Origin: UBA1231 sp045652765
Lineage (GTDB): Bacteria; Bacillota_I; Bacilli_A; ML615J-28; CAG-313
Direction of reading: 5' to 3'
NCBI GenBank assembly: GCA_045652765.1
Contig: JAZOLG010000003.1
Location: 1 to 64,000 of the forward strand
Length of the DNA: 64,000 bases
The translations under genes and the position numbers were made by a program. Within the stretch, counting starts at the first letter, position 1; every line of letters begins with the position of its first letter. Of this stretch, positions 11,936 to 19,791 are shown piece by piece. A model generated the notes under the pieces. It made no database searches. It saw only the letters and a list, made by a program, of their open reading frames with translations, and was not told where the DNA came from.

Positions 11936-13084
11936 TTATCTTTGATATATTACTCTTCCTTCAGCAATAGTCATAACTACTTCGAAGTTTTCATCTAAAA
12001 CGACTAAATCCGCATATTTACCTACTTTGATACTTCCTCTTTCATCATCAACACCTAAATTTTGAGCAGGGTTTAATGATGCCATATCTAAAACATGAGT
12101 TAATTCAGTTCCAGCTAATTGATGAACATTTCTGACAGCATGATTCATACGTAAAACACTTCCAGCTAATGTTCCATTTGTAAGTCTTGCTTCACCATTT
12201 TTAACAACAACTGGTTGTCCGCCCAATTCATAAAGTCCATCAGGCATATGTTTTGCTCTCATTGCATCTGTAATTAAAGTTACTTTATTACGAGGTTTAG
12301 ATTTAACTACTAATTTAATAGCAGGAACACATACGTGAATTGTATCACAAATTAATTCACAATTTAATTCATCAAATAGCAGAGCACTACCAACTGTACC
12401 AATTTCACGATGATGCAATGGTTTTTGAGCATTAAATGTATGTGTAACATTAGTTAAACCAGCTTCAATTCCCGCTTCAATGTCAGAAAATTTAGAATTT
12501 GTATGTCCGATCGAAGCAACAATGTTATTTTCTTTTAAATATTTAATTAATTCTTTACTTCCTTCTACTTCTGGAGCTAAACTAACAACACGAATGTTAT
12601 TACCTGATGCAGCTTGATATTTTTTAAATACATCAACATCTGGTTTTGCAACATATTCAAGTGGTTGTGCACCAATAAAATCCGGTGAAATAAATGGTCC
12701 TTCTAAATGAACACCTAAAACTTTCGAACCAGTTTCAGGATTAGATTCCATATATTCTTTTATAGCCTCTAATGCTTTTGTAATATTTTCCGGACTTTGA
12801 GTCATTGTAGTTGGTAAAAAAGCCGTTGTTCCTTCTTTAGCTAGAGCACATGCAATTTTACTAATATCTTCTACAGTACCATCCATCGCATCACTCGCCG
12901 CAGCACCATGTACATGTTGGTCAATGAAACCAGGCACAACAATCCAATTTTCTTTTACTTCACAATATTGTTCAAGATTTTCAATATCGCCGATTTTTGC
13001 TATACGACCGTTTTCAACACCGATTGATGTTTTAACGATTCCTTGATTTTCTACATAAAGTTTTACATTTTTAAAGCCTTTCAT
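11936..13084 (-). CDS. nagA: N-acetylglucosamine-6-phosphate deacetylase
   Basis: This 382-residue amidohydrolase has the full NagA motif set: the metal-site HVHG after PGFIDQ, HLEGPF with the catalytic-site Glu, the SIGHTNS and THTFNA histidines, and LITDAM with the catalytic Asp. It hydrolyses GlcNAc-6-phosphate to glucosamine-6-phosphate and acetate in the cytoplasm, feeding wall-sugar recycling or catabolism. Length fits the family (about 380-390). GAGGTGA lies before the ATG. No nagB or GlcNAc transporter is beside it. Its promoter overlaps that of the divergent CotF-like pair. Confidence 0.95.
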   Translation of the reverse strand: MKGFKNVKLYVENQGIVKTSIGVENGRIAKIGDIENLEQYCEVKENWIVVPGFIDQHVHGAAASDAMDGTVEDISKIACALAKEGTTAFLPTTMTQSPENITKALEAIKEYMESNPETGSKVLGVHLEGPFISPDFIGAQPLEYVAKPDVDVFKKYQAASGNNIRVVSLAPEVEGSKELIKYLKENNIVASIGHTNSKFSDIEAGIEAGLTNVTHTFNAQKPLHHREIGTVGSALLFDELNCELICDTIHVCVPAIKLVVKSKPRNKVTLITDAMRAKHMPDGLYELGGQPVVVKNGEARLTNGTLAGSVLRMNHAVRNVHQLAGTELTHVLDMASLNPAQNLGVDDERGSIKVGKYADLVVLDENFEVVMTIAEGRVIYQR

Positions 13085-13104
13085 AATATCACCTCTTCAT
13101 CAAT

Positions 13105-13155
13105 ATTATATCACATATTTTTTCTTTTTACAAAAAAAATACCCCATATTATAAT
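13105..13155. promoter_or_regulatory. divergent overlapping promoters, nagA and CotF-like pair
   Basis: On the plus strand TTTACA (13127-13132), 17 bases, TATAAT (13150-13155) lead to the CotF-like genes. On the minus strand TTGTAA (13128-13133), 17 bases, TATAAT (13105-13110) lead to nagA. The two -35 hexamers occupy the same bases, so one polymerase should exclude the other. Confidence 0.75.
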
Positions 13156-13220
13156 GTATAAAGTTATTTTAAATACACATAATAAAATTGCAATTAATTA
13201 ATGATTCATTGGAGGTTAAA

Positions 13221-13397
13221 ATGACACAAAAAGAATTGCTTTACATTGAAGATTCGTTAAATCATTGTCAATTTTTTAATAAGAAAGCTAAAGAAGCAGT
13301 TAAATCATTAAAAAATGAAGAATTAAAAGATTTAGCTTATGATTTAGACGAATGGTCTACAGATTTAATGGAAAAAATTTACAATTTGGTTTCTTAG
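13221..13397 (+). CDS. small helical CotF-associated protein
   Basis: This 58-residue protein starts at an ATG with GGAGG at 13211-13215; an in-frame ATG eleven codons upstream lacks a site. The sequence (MTQKELLYIEDSLNH, then alternating charged and hydrophobic residues) predicts a two-helix hairpin. It resembles the small proteins encoded just before CotF genes in Clostridia. It lies eight bases before the CotF-like gene with its own AGGAG, so the two are made together. Function is unknown; a ferritin-like coat or envelope helix pair is likely. Confidence 0.7.
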   Translation: MTQKELLYIEDSLNHCQFFNKKAKEAVKSLKNEELKDLAYDLDEWSTDLMEKIYNLVS

Positions 13398-13405
13398 GAG
13401 TTAAA

Positions 13406-13660
13406 ATGAAAGATCAAGACATTTACGAAAATTTACTTACTTTGTTAAAAAGCATCTGCAATATCCTAGCCAGTGGTGCTCAAGAAGCATCAACAACAGA
13501 AATTGCCGAAACCTTTAGAGAAGCTTTAGATGAAGCTTTGGCAGTTCAACATGACGTTTATAAAGCTATGGAAGAGGCTGGTTTTTACCAAACATCAGTT
13601 GTTCCAACTGATCAAATTAATAAAGTACAAGATAAATTTGTTAATTACAACTGGCAATAA
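13406..13660 (+). CDS. CotF-like spore coat family protein
   Basis: This 84-residue protein starts at an ATG after AGGAG (13396-13400). The order of features matches the Coat F family: DQDIYENLLTLLK, a helix rich in Ala and Glu (GAQEASTTEIAETFREAL), QHDVYKAMEEAGFY, then PTDQINKVQDKF. Known family members are outer spore coat proteins in Bacillus, but homologs also occur in bacteria not known to sporulate. Paired with the preceding 58-residue gene and followed by a shared terminator. The presence of a PdaA-like gene nearby is consistent with spore ancestry. Confidence 0.78.
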   Translation: MKDQDIYENLLTLLKSICNILASGAQEASTTEIAETFREALDEALAVQHDVYKAMEEAGFYQTSVVPTDQINKVQDKFVNYNWQ

Positions 13661-13663
13661 ATA

Positions 13664-13692
13664 AAAAGGTTAATCATATGATTAACCTTTTT
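13664..13692. terminator. bidirectional terminator, CotF-like and CvpA genes
   Basis: A stem of about 14 bp (AAAAGGTTAATCAT and its complement) is flanked by A and T runs on both sides. It serves the plus-strand CotF-like gene and the minus-strand CvpA gene, whose stop codon lies in the flanking run. Confidence 0.85.
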
Positions 13693-14414
13693 TATTTCAC
13701 AAATTTCTCAAATAATTTTATTATAATGTTATTTTCATACATCCATCTTGCAATAGATATTTGTTTACTGTCCAAGCCAAATAAATCATTAATAATTTCA
13801 TTAAGTGATGGGATAAAAGTTGTAAGAGTGGCAATTCCCCAAAAAACAAATGAAATAATTGATAAAATAAAAACTATATTAACAACAGACCCTAAAACTC
13901 GATTTGTAAAACTTATAATACGAACTCTAGTTAATTTATTAAATACTTTTCGTAATAACAAAATAATTGTGCCACTAAAAAGCAATAAAAACATAAATCC
14001 AATTATAACACAACATAAATTTGACGCTGATACACTAATATAATAACCAACTGTACAGCCTTCCAAATTGTTAATAATATTATTTCCTAAACTGAAGAAA
14101 ATATTATGCAAAAATTCAGGAATGTTTAATCCTTCTAATGCCATTTTTAATACTTCTTCTTTATTATCATTGGTAATAACTATATTAAACAAATCATTGC
14201 TTCCTTGAAGTGTATTCTCAATATTTTTAACTAAAATGTTGCCAAGTCCCATTTTATATAACATATTACCAAATGGTTTGGCAAGAAAGAATGATATCAA
14301 AAACGAAGATAGGCTTTTTAAAACACCTAATAAGATATTAAAAAAACCTCTTACAAATCCCATTATACCATATAATGCCACAAGCACTAAAATTATAATA
14401 CTCATTGTATCCAT
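13692..14414 (-). CDS. CvpA family membrane protein
   Basis: This 240-residue protein starts at MDTMSI (GGAGG five bases upstream); ten upstream codons are not needed. The N-terminal YGIMGFVRGFFN with following hydrophobic segments matches the CvpA/colicin V production family (family: G..RGf...l). It has about five membrane segments, with a soluble loop at about 70-125. In other bacteria family members affect cell envelope, colicin export and biofilm; the molecular role is unknown. It stands alone between two terminators. Confidence 0.75.
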   Translation of the reverse strand: MDTMSIIILVLVALYGIMGFVRGFFNILLGVLKSLSSFLISFFLAKPFGNMLYKMGLGNILVKNIENTLQGSNDLFNIVITNDNKEEVLKMALEGLNIPEFLHNIFFSLGNNIINNLEGCTVGYYISVSASNLCCVIIGFMFLLLFSGTIILLLRKVFNKLTRVRIISFTNRVLGSVVNIVFILSIISFVFWGIATLTTFIPSLNEIINDLFGLDSKQISIARWMYENNIIIKLFEKFVK

Positions 14415-14490
14415 AATTGCCTCCATGATTAATATTTTATCCAAACTACATATTTTTAAAACATAAGTAATTTGTTTTTTATCGTTTAAC

Positions 14491-14519
14491 TTTACTTTTT
14501 TACCATTTTATTATATAAT
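14491..14519 (+). promoter_or_regulatory. promoter of tRNA-Lys
   Basis: TTTACT (14491-14496), 17 bases and TATAAT (14514-14519) end 14 bases before the tRNA. Confidence 0.8.
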
Positions 14520-14533
14520 AATAATGCTCAAAT

Positions 14534-14609
14534 GCACCCTTAGCTCAGTTGGTAGAGCAACTGACTCTTAATCAGTGGGTCCAGGGTTCGAGTCCCTGAG
14601 GGTGTACCA
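14534..14609 (+). tRNA. tRNA-Lys (anticodon CTT)
   Basis: The 76-base cloverleaf has acceptor GCACCCT/AGGGTGT (one G-U pair at 1-72), a D arm GCTC/GAGC, anticodon stem ACTGA/TCAGT around loop CTCTTAA, and TTCGAGT in the T loop. CCA is encoded. Anticodon CTT reads AAG, a minor Lys codon in so AT-rich a genome. It has its own promoter and terminator. Confidence 0.97.
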
Positions 14610-14620
14610 TCTAGAACACA

Positions 14621-14649
14621 AGTCATTGATATAATCAATGACTTTTTTT
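14621..14649 (+). terminator. terminator of tRNA-Lys
   Basis: A 10-bp stem (AGTCATTGAT/ATCAATGACT) with a three-base loop is followed by seven T. Confidence 0.88.
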
Positions 14650-16315
14650 AATATAGTGCATCAATATATTCAATCAAAATATCGCGAAGCAAGATATCAG
14701 TATCAACAAATGGTTTATTTTTAAATTCACTATAATAAACTCCTGTAAATACATAGTCAATTACAGCCAATTCGTAAACAACATTTGATTCAATTTTACG
14801 AATGTCAAAGTCACGATCGAAATATAAATAGCTTCCATTTTTATTGTATAATGATATAATTTCACTACCCTTTAATTCAACAACAATAACCTCATTATTA
14901 AATGGGAAAGCATTGAATACATCAGAAACTGTGATTTCACCACTTGATATATTTGATCTTACGCCAGCCGTATTAATGATCGAATAATCAACATCAAAGT
15001 ATTCAGTCATAGCACTAGTCGAATAATATCCTAAAGTCGATTTAGAGATATTTGATGATGAAACACCCAAAACACGCTCACCTGAATCAATAAATTGATC
15101 ATATTTAGCCATTAGTTCATCAAATTCTGCATCTATTTTATAATTTGACGGATAAATGCGAGTAAAATGTGATGAAATATATTCTTTATCTAATAACTTT
15201 ATTACAACATTAGATGCAGTACGATTTTTATCTTGATTTTGTACAGCAATAATTTTCTTACCATCAACTCTTGTAAATTCTTGATAATTATTAGTATGAG
15301 TGTGACCACATAGAATTAAATCTATACGTTCATCATCTGTTAATCTAGACACGTTCGAATTTAAAGCTTCATCATAATCATGAATACTAAGAACTACCAA
15401 ATCACATTGTTCAATCGTTCTTAAAATTTTACTATATTTTTTGACAATTGGAAGGACTTCAGTAAATTCATAGTTTTGAATATTAGTTTGAAGAATACTA
15501 CTTTCGTGAGTTTCTCCCATAACACCTATGATACCAATTTTAATTCCATTTCTCTCGATTATTGTATAAGGATCCATCCAATCAGGAATTTCATTAGTTC
15601 TTTTATCTTTAATATTTGCTCCTAAAAAAGGGAAATTAGCCTCACCATTAGATGCATCACCATCTTTATATTTAGCAATTTCTTCTATTCCCCAGTCAAA
15701 TTCGTGATTACCTACTACAAAACAATCAAAATTTAATTCATTCATAGATTCGATTAGCGGCAAACCATAAAAAATATTCGAAATATAAGTCCCTTGAAAT
15801 ATATCTCCATTAGCTACTTTAATAAATTGACTTTCTGGATCATAGTTATTAAAATATGTACTTATTCTTGTCATACCGGCATATTCACCATCAGAAAAAG
15901 CACCATGTGTATCATTTATCATAAAGAAAGTAACTTCTTGTTCTCCCATTCCATCATTATTATTTGGTTTATCATCTGGAATAGGCAAATCATCTGGTAT
16001 ATATGCAATTTCTATATCTATTGTAGATAATTTACTTTTAGAATAAATATTGTCTTCATCAAATGCACACACACCAATGGTATATAAACCAAGTTTTAAT
16101 TCACTTAAGTCATATGACAACTCATTCGTTTGACCTAAAAAAATATCATTTACATAAATTTCATAGTATTCAGCATTAGCAACTTTATTCCAAGATAATG
16201 TTTTTTCTTGAAAAGTAAGTTCAACCATTTCTAATTTAGACTTAGAAGGCTGTGGCGTTGTGCAACCTGTTATAAGTAATAAAAAGATAATTAATAAACC
16301 AAGATATTTTTTCAT
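14648..16315 (-). CDS. 5'-nucleotidase/phosphoesterase lipoprotein
   Basis: This 555-residue secreted lipoprotein has a signal peptide with lipobox LITGC (Cys18), a fibronectin III-like domain (about 27-105: SWNKVANAEYYEIYVN), a Pro/Asp/Asn linker, then a calcineurin-like phosphoesterase domain with NDTHG (134-138), NGD near 171, GNHEFD (202-207) and GHTH (337-340). The 5'-nucleotidase C-terminal domain follows (NTAGVRS, FPFNNEV). It likely dephosphorylates nucleotides or 2',3'-cyclic nucleotides outside the cell so that nucleosides can be taken up. A TATAAT lies shortly upstream with TTGTAT 17 bases before it. Confidence 0.9.
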   Translation of the reverse strand: MKKYLGLLIIFLLLITGCTTPQPSKSKLEMVELTFQEKTLSWNKVANAEYYEIYVNDIFLGQTNELSYDLSELKLGLYTIGVCAFDEDNIYSKSKLSTIDIEIAYIPDDLPIPDDKPNNNDGMGEQEVTFFMINDTHGAFSDGEYAGMTRISTYFNNYDPESQFIKVANGDIFQGTYISNIFYGLPLIESMNELNFDCFVVGNHEFDWGIEEIAKYKDGDASNGEANFPFLGANIKDKRTNEIPDWMDPYTIIERNGIKIGIIGVMGETHESSILQTNIQNYEFTEVLPIVKKYSKILRTIEQCDLVVLSIHDYDEALNSNVSRLTDDERIDLILCGHTHTNNYQEFTRVDGKKIIAVQNQDKNRTASNVVIKLLDKEYISSHFTRIYPSNYKIDAEFDELMAKYDQFIDSGERVLGVSSSNISKSTLGYYSTSAMTEYFDVDYSIINTAGVRSNISSGEITVSDVFNAFPFNNEVIVVELKGSEIISLYNKNGSYLYFDRDFDIRKIESNVVYELAVIDYVFTGVYYSEFKNKPFVDTDILLRDILIEYIDALY

Positions 16316-16378
16316 ATTTTTTTCTCCATTTTATTTATTATAACATATTTCATCAATTAATACAACAATATACAAAAA

Positions 16379-16403
16379 AAGGATTATTTAATAATAATCC
16401 TTA
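16379..16403 (-). terminator. terminator after importer operon
   Basis: Stem AAGGATTATT/AATAATCCTT with a run of seven T on the minus strand; its upstream arm overlaps the permease stop codon. Confidence 0.8.
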
Positions 16404-17174
16404 ATTTATTATATAATTATATTTATTTTTAAAACGATTCACACAAAACTCAACTAAGCCTGTTATTACAACAATCATAACAGTCCAAGCTATTAATATA
16501 TCCATATCTAAGTTACTTTTAGCACTATATAATTCTTTACCGATGCTATTTGGTGTTTGTGAAAAATATTCTCCCATTATCATAACCTTAAAGCCAAGGC
16601 CAAATGTCTGCAAAATTAAAGTAATTATTGTCGGAAACAAAATCGGCAAATATACAAAATATATTTTTTTAAAAAATCCTACATTTAAAAGTGCTAAATC
16701 ATCAGTAAGGTTACGATTAATTTGATCTAAACCGCTTTTTAATCCCTCCACAATCAAAGGAATTGTTACTAATGTTGTAATAATATAAGGTGAATATTCA
16801 TTTCCAAAAATTAATATAACAAATATCGAAAATGATACAAATGGTACCGAACGCATAATTTTAATAATCGGGCTAAAAAATCCGAAAGTCCATTTTTTTA
16901 TTAAATAAAACAGCAATATTATCATTGAAATAATAAAAGATACCAAAATACTTACAACTAATCGATATAAAGATGCACCAAATTTTGCAATTGGTTCTGG
17001 ATGAAAAATATTAGTAATCTCTTCTAATATCTGACCGATTGATGGATATATCAATTGATTATTTTTTATATTACTAAGTAAAATCCAACCAATAAATAAT
17101 ATAAATATTGTAAATGTAGACGCAAAAATATTTATTAGTTGTCTATTTTTATTTGTAGTCATAGAATTTCTCAT
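16401..17174 (-). CDS. ABC importer permease, NitT/TauT type
   Basis: This 257-residue protein has about six membrane segments and the BPD-type permease loop (DDLALLNVGFFKKIYFVYLP, the EAA region that contacts the ATPase). It overlaps the end of the substrate-binding protein gene by 26 bases, or by 14 if translation begins at the second ATG (17162); neither has a clear ribosome site, which suggests translational coupling. The family imports nitrate, sulfonates, thiamine precursors and similar small molecules. No ATPase gene is present in the operon or elsewhere nearby, so a shared ATPase from another locus would be needed. Confidence 0.85.
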   Translation of the reverse strand: MRNSMTTNKNRQLINIFASTFTIFILFIGWILLSNIKNNQLIYPSIGQILEEITNIFHPEPIAKFGASLYRLVVSILVSFIISMIILLFYLIKKWTFGFFSPIIKIMRSVPFVSFSIFVILIFGNEYSPYIITTLVTIPLIVEGLKSGLDQINRNLTDDLALLNVGFFKKIYFVYLPILFPTIITLILQTFGLGFKVMIMGEYFSQTPNSIGKELYSAKSNLDMDILIAWTVMIVVITGLVEFCVNRFKNKYNYIIN

Positions 17175-18111
17175 CAGGTAGTTTGCCGCCTATGCTTTTT
17201 CCAAGACCTAATTCAATTAATTTATTAAAGTAATATTCTACATCATTACGATAATTTGAACCACCTGATAAAACATTGCACTTAGAGATTGCAGTTGCTA
17301 GATCCTCATCGCTGAATTTTGCGAACGATGTATCAATTTTTTTAGCTGTCTTAGATAGTTTTAATGTATCATTTAAAGCAAGTGCTAAAGATGCTTCCAT
17401 TTGAGATAAAATTTCTTCTACATCTTCTTGATCTAATCCTGTCTTAACAAAAATACCCGCTTGAGTTACATTATATTCACTACCAGCCATGTCTTTCCAT
17501 AATTGTTGTAGATCAATTACATTATATGATTTATTTTTAGATATTAATGTTTTTGAAGGTTCAGCAGTTAAAATAGTAGTTGCTGCTCCCGCAACAAGTT
17601 GACTATTAGCCTCAGCTACAGAAGCTTGATAATTAACAATTGGATTCACGCCATAATATGCGCATAATGTTCTAAACATAACATCTGGTGTAGAGTTTTG
17701 ACCGAATAATGTAATTTCTTTGCCATCTAATTCAGAAAAACTAGAAATTTCAGTAGATAAAATATAATAATTGCCTCCAACAATTGGTCGGTATAAACGA
17801 TATGCAAAATCTTCAACACTATTATAGAATTTCGCACCAAGATTTACAGGTGCAACGATTATGTCATAATTACCTGAAGTAAAGGCAGCAGTTAAAGGAT
17901 CACTACCTAGAACAATATCAACAGTGATGTTATCATCTTTCTTATCCACAAAACTAGATAAAGTGATTGATGGTGTACCAGAAGGCATGATTACTTTATA
18001 TTCTTTTGGTTCTTCTTTATCACCTGGATTTTCTCCATTATTTGAATTAGGATTACATCCTACTAAAGTTATACTAATTAATAATAATAAAGTCAATAAT
18101 ATTTTTTTCAT
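17149..18111 (-). CDS. ABC importer substrate-binding lipoprotein, NMT1/SsuA type
   Basis: This 320-residue protein has a signal peptide with lipobox TLVGC (Cys19), an Asn/Gly/Glu linker, then a periplasmic-binding fold of the NitT/TauT group (VIMPSGTPSITLSS at the start, DIIVAPVNLGAKFY, LDGKEITLFGQNSTPD). These proteins capture nitrate, sulfonates or pyrimidine/thiamine precursors outside the membrane. No TPP riboswitch is visible in the short leader. AAAGGAG lies before the ATG. The promoter has a Crp-type palindrome about 41 bases before the predicted start point, so activation by the divergent regulator is likely. Confidence 0.87.
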   Translation of the reverse strand: MKKILLTLLLLISITLVGCNPNSNNGENPGDKEEPKEYKVIMPSGTPSITLSSFVDKKDDNITVDIVLGSDPLTAAFTSGNYDIIVAPVNLGAKFYNSVEDFAYRLYRPIVGGNYYILSTEISSFSELDGKEITLFGQNSTPDVMFRTLCAYYGVNPIVNYQASVAEANSQLVAGAATTILTAEPSKTLISKNKSYNVIDLQQLWKDMAGSEYNVTQAGIFVKTGLDQEDVEEILSQMEASLALALNDTLKLSKTAKKIDTSFAKFSDEDLATAISKCNVLSGGSNYRNDVEYYFNKLIELGLGKSIGGKLPDEKFYDYK

Positions 18112-18135
18112 AATTTCACTCCTTTTTACACTTAT

Positions 18136-18201
18136 ATTATACTCATTTTTTTAAATTAAATATGTAACATTTGTTACATTTTTAATATTTTATGTTATAA
18201 T
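18136..18201. promoter_or_regulatory. Crp/Fnr-type operator between divergent promoters
   Basis: The perfect palindrome ATGTAACATTTGTTACAT (18162-18179) lies between two TATAAT boxes: one on the minus strand (18136-18141) for the binding-protein gene, and one on the plus strand (18196-18201) for the regulator. The centre is about 41 bases from the predicted minus-strand start, the class II activator position, and covers the -35 region (GTTACA, 18173-18178) of the regulator promoter. Confidence 0.75.
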
Positions 18202-18216
18202 ATATATGGTGATAAA

Positions 18217-18813
18217 ATGATAGTAAATAAATTAAAAAATAAATATCCAATTCAATATTACGATAAAAATCAAGTAATTTTCAATGAAGGATCAAAGTGT
18301 ACAAAAATTGGTATTATAATTGAAGGTGAAATAACAATCTCGACTATTACGCATTTAGAAAAAGAAGAAACATTTACGGTAGTAAAAAAGGACGATATTT
18401 TTGGCAATTCGCTCATTTTTTCTTCTTCTCCATATTATTTAGGTAATATTATTGCAACTCAAAAAACCGCAATTTGTTTTATTAATAAAGAAGATTTAAT
18501 AAGCGAATTATCTAAAGACTCTGACTTACTAGAATCATACATTAACACTATAAGCGACAAAGCCATTAAAATAAAACAACAAAACAAACTTCTTGCACAT
18601 AAAAACATACGTGATAGAATCTTATATTATTTTAGTCTACTAGCTAAAAAACAAAACTCTACAATTATTAAATTACCTTCAATAACAAAACTTTCTAATG
18701 AACTTTCACTTCCAAGACCATCTGTTTCCAGGGAACTTTCTAAAATGGAAGACGATAAATTAATTATAAGAAAGTTAAAACTTTGTAAACTACTATATCT
18801 TATTAATAAGTAA
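18217..18813 (+). CDS. Crp/Fnr family transcription regulator
   Basis: This 198-residue protein has a cyclic-nucleotide-binding-like beta barrel (about residues 10-115: YYDKNQVIFNEGS, GIIIEGEITIS, GDIFGNS-like KDDIFGNSLIF), a dimer helix (110-135), and a winged HTH with LPSITKLSNELSLPRPSVSR. The arginine-containing cAMP motif of true CRP is absent, and there is no N-terminal Cys cluster as in FNR, so the signal is unknown. It is divergent from the ATPase-less importer and shares with it a palindrome of Crp half-site type. It most likely controls that importer and itself. Confidence 0.88.
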   Translation: MIVNKLKNKYPIQYYDKNQVIFNEGSKCTKIGIIIEGEITISTITHLEKEETFTVVKKDDIFGNSLIFSSSPYYLGNIIATQKTAICFINKEDLISELSKDSDLLESYINTISDKAIKIKQQNKLLAHKNIRDRILYYFSLLAKKQNSTIIKLPSITKLSNELSLPRPSVSRELSKMEDDKLIIRKLKLCKLLYLINK

Positions 18814-18840
18814 AATACGCATCAATTGATGCGTATTTTT
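18812..18840 (+). terminator. terminator of Crp-type regulator
   Basis: Perfect inverted repeat AAAATACGCATCAA/TTGATGCGTATTTT beginning at the stop codon, followed by T. Confidence 0.85.
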
Positions 18841-19072
18841 AATCTATTATTTCCATATTCCAAGTTAATTTATTTTTTTCAAGATAAACTAAATATATTA
18901 AATACTCTATAAATTAACTTTATTTTGTGAAATAGATAATTATTTCAATTCTATTTACTTTAACACCATCTATCACTAATTGTATAAAATGTTATATATC
19001 TTAATTAATTTTATTAAAATCAATTTATTTTTATTTAATTGTGCTATAATATTTTAAGAAAAAGGTGATTAT
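18841..19072. other. AT-rich intergenic region before nrdG
   Basis: These 232 bases hold no open frame or RNA fold I can support. A TATAAT (19045-19050) lies before nrdG without a good -35 box, and there is a palindrome TGAAATA-6-TATTTCA near 18928-18947 of unknown meaning. No NrdR box was found. Confidence 0.5.
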
Positions 19073-19762
19073 ATGAAATTTTATGGAATAGAGCATCTAT
19101 CATTAGTAGATTTTGACAGTAAATTAACATGTACAATTTTTACAAAATCATGTAACTTTTGTTGCCCTTTTTGTCATAATCGTTCACTTGCTTTAAGCGA
19201 ACAGATTCCGGAAATACCTTTTAATGAAATTATTGATTTTTTAAAATCCAGAAAAAAATATTTAGATGCTGTTTGTATTTCTGGTGGTGAGCCAACCTTA
19301 AATAATGATTTACCCGACATAATACAAGAAATAAAATCATTAGGCTATCTAATCAAACTTGATACTAACGGAACAAACCCTAAAATGATTAAGAAACTAA
19401 TCGAGAATAAATTAATTGATTATATCGCAATGGATATTAAAAATGACTTAAGCCATTATCACGAAACAGCAGGCGTAACTTATATTAATTTATTAAACAT
19501 TCAAGAATCAATCAATATCATTCAAAATTCCAATATCGATTATGAATTTAGAACCACTTTAATCAAAGAATATCATAATGAAGAACGAATTATTAACATA
19601 AGTAACTGGTTAAAAGATCCAAAACGTTACTATTTACAAAAATTTAAGCTTTCAGAAAACTGTATTAATCAAAACTTACATGAAATTGATATTGATACTG
19701 CTAAATATTTCAAAAAAATACTTTTAACGAAATTTTCAAATGTTTCTTTAAGAGGATACTAA
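19073..19762 (+). CDS. nrdG: anaerobic ribonucleotide reductase activase (radical SAM)
   Basis: This 229-residue radical SAM protein has the CX3CX2C cluster (CNFCCPFCHN, residues about 27-36), the GGEPTL SAM-binding motif, and LDTNGT. The length and the opening MKFYGIEHLSLVDFD match NrdG-type activating enzymes, which use a [4Fe-4S] cluster and SAM to place the glycyl radical on NrdD. It is convergent with trxB and nrdD and shares a terminator with them. AAGGTGAT lies before the ATG. A general pyruvate-formate-lyase activase-like role is the main alternative, but the neighbouring nrdD favours NrdG. Confidence 0.87.
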   Translation: MKFYGIEHLSLVDFDSKLTCTIFTKSCNFCCPFCHNRSLALSEQIPEIPFNEIIDFLKSRKKYLDAVCISGGEPTLNNDLPDIIQEIKSLGYLIKLDTNGTNPKMIKKLIENKLIDYIAMDIKNDLSHYHETAGVTYINLLNIQESINIIQNSNIDYEFRTTLIKEYHNEERIINISNWLKDPKRYYLQKFKLSENCINQNLHEIDIDTAKYFKKILLTKFSNVSLRGY

Positions 19763-19791
19763 AAAACGCGTAACTTAGTTACGCGTTTTTA
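19761..19791. terminator. bidirectional terminator, nrdG and trxB
   Basis: Stem AAAAACGCGTAAC/GTTACGCGTTTTT. On the plus strand it begins at the nrdG stop codon; on the minus strand the stem itself encodes the last residues and stop of trxB. Confidence 0.88.

Noticed and set aside
18841..19072. NrdR or FNR box before nrdG
   Set aside because: A short palindrome TGAAATA-6-TATTTCA exists but matches neither consensus, and no second copy lies before nrdD.
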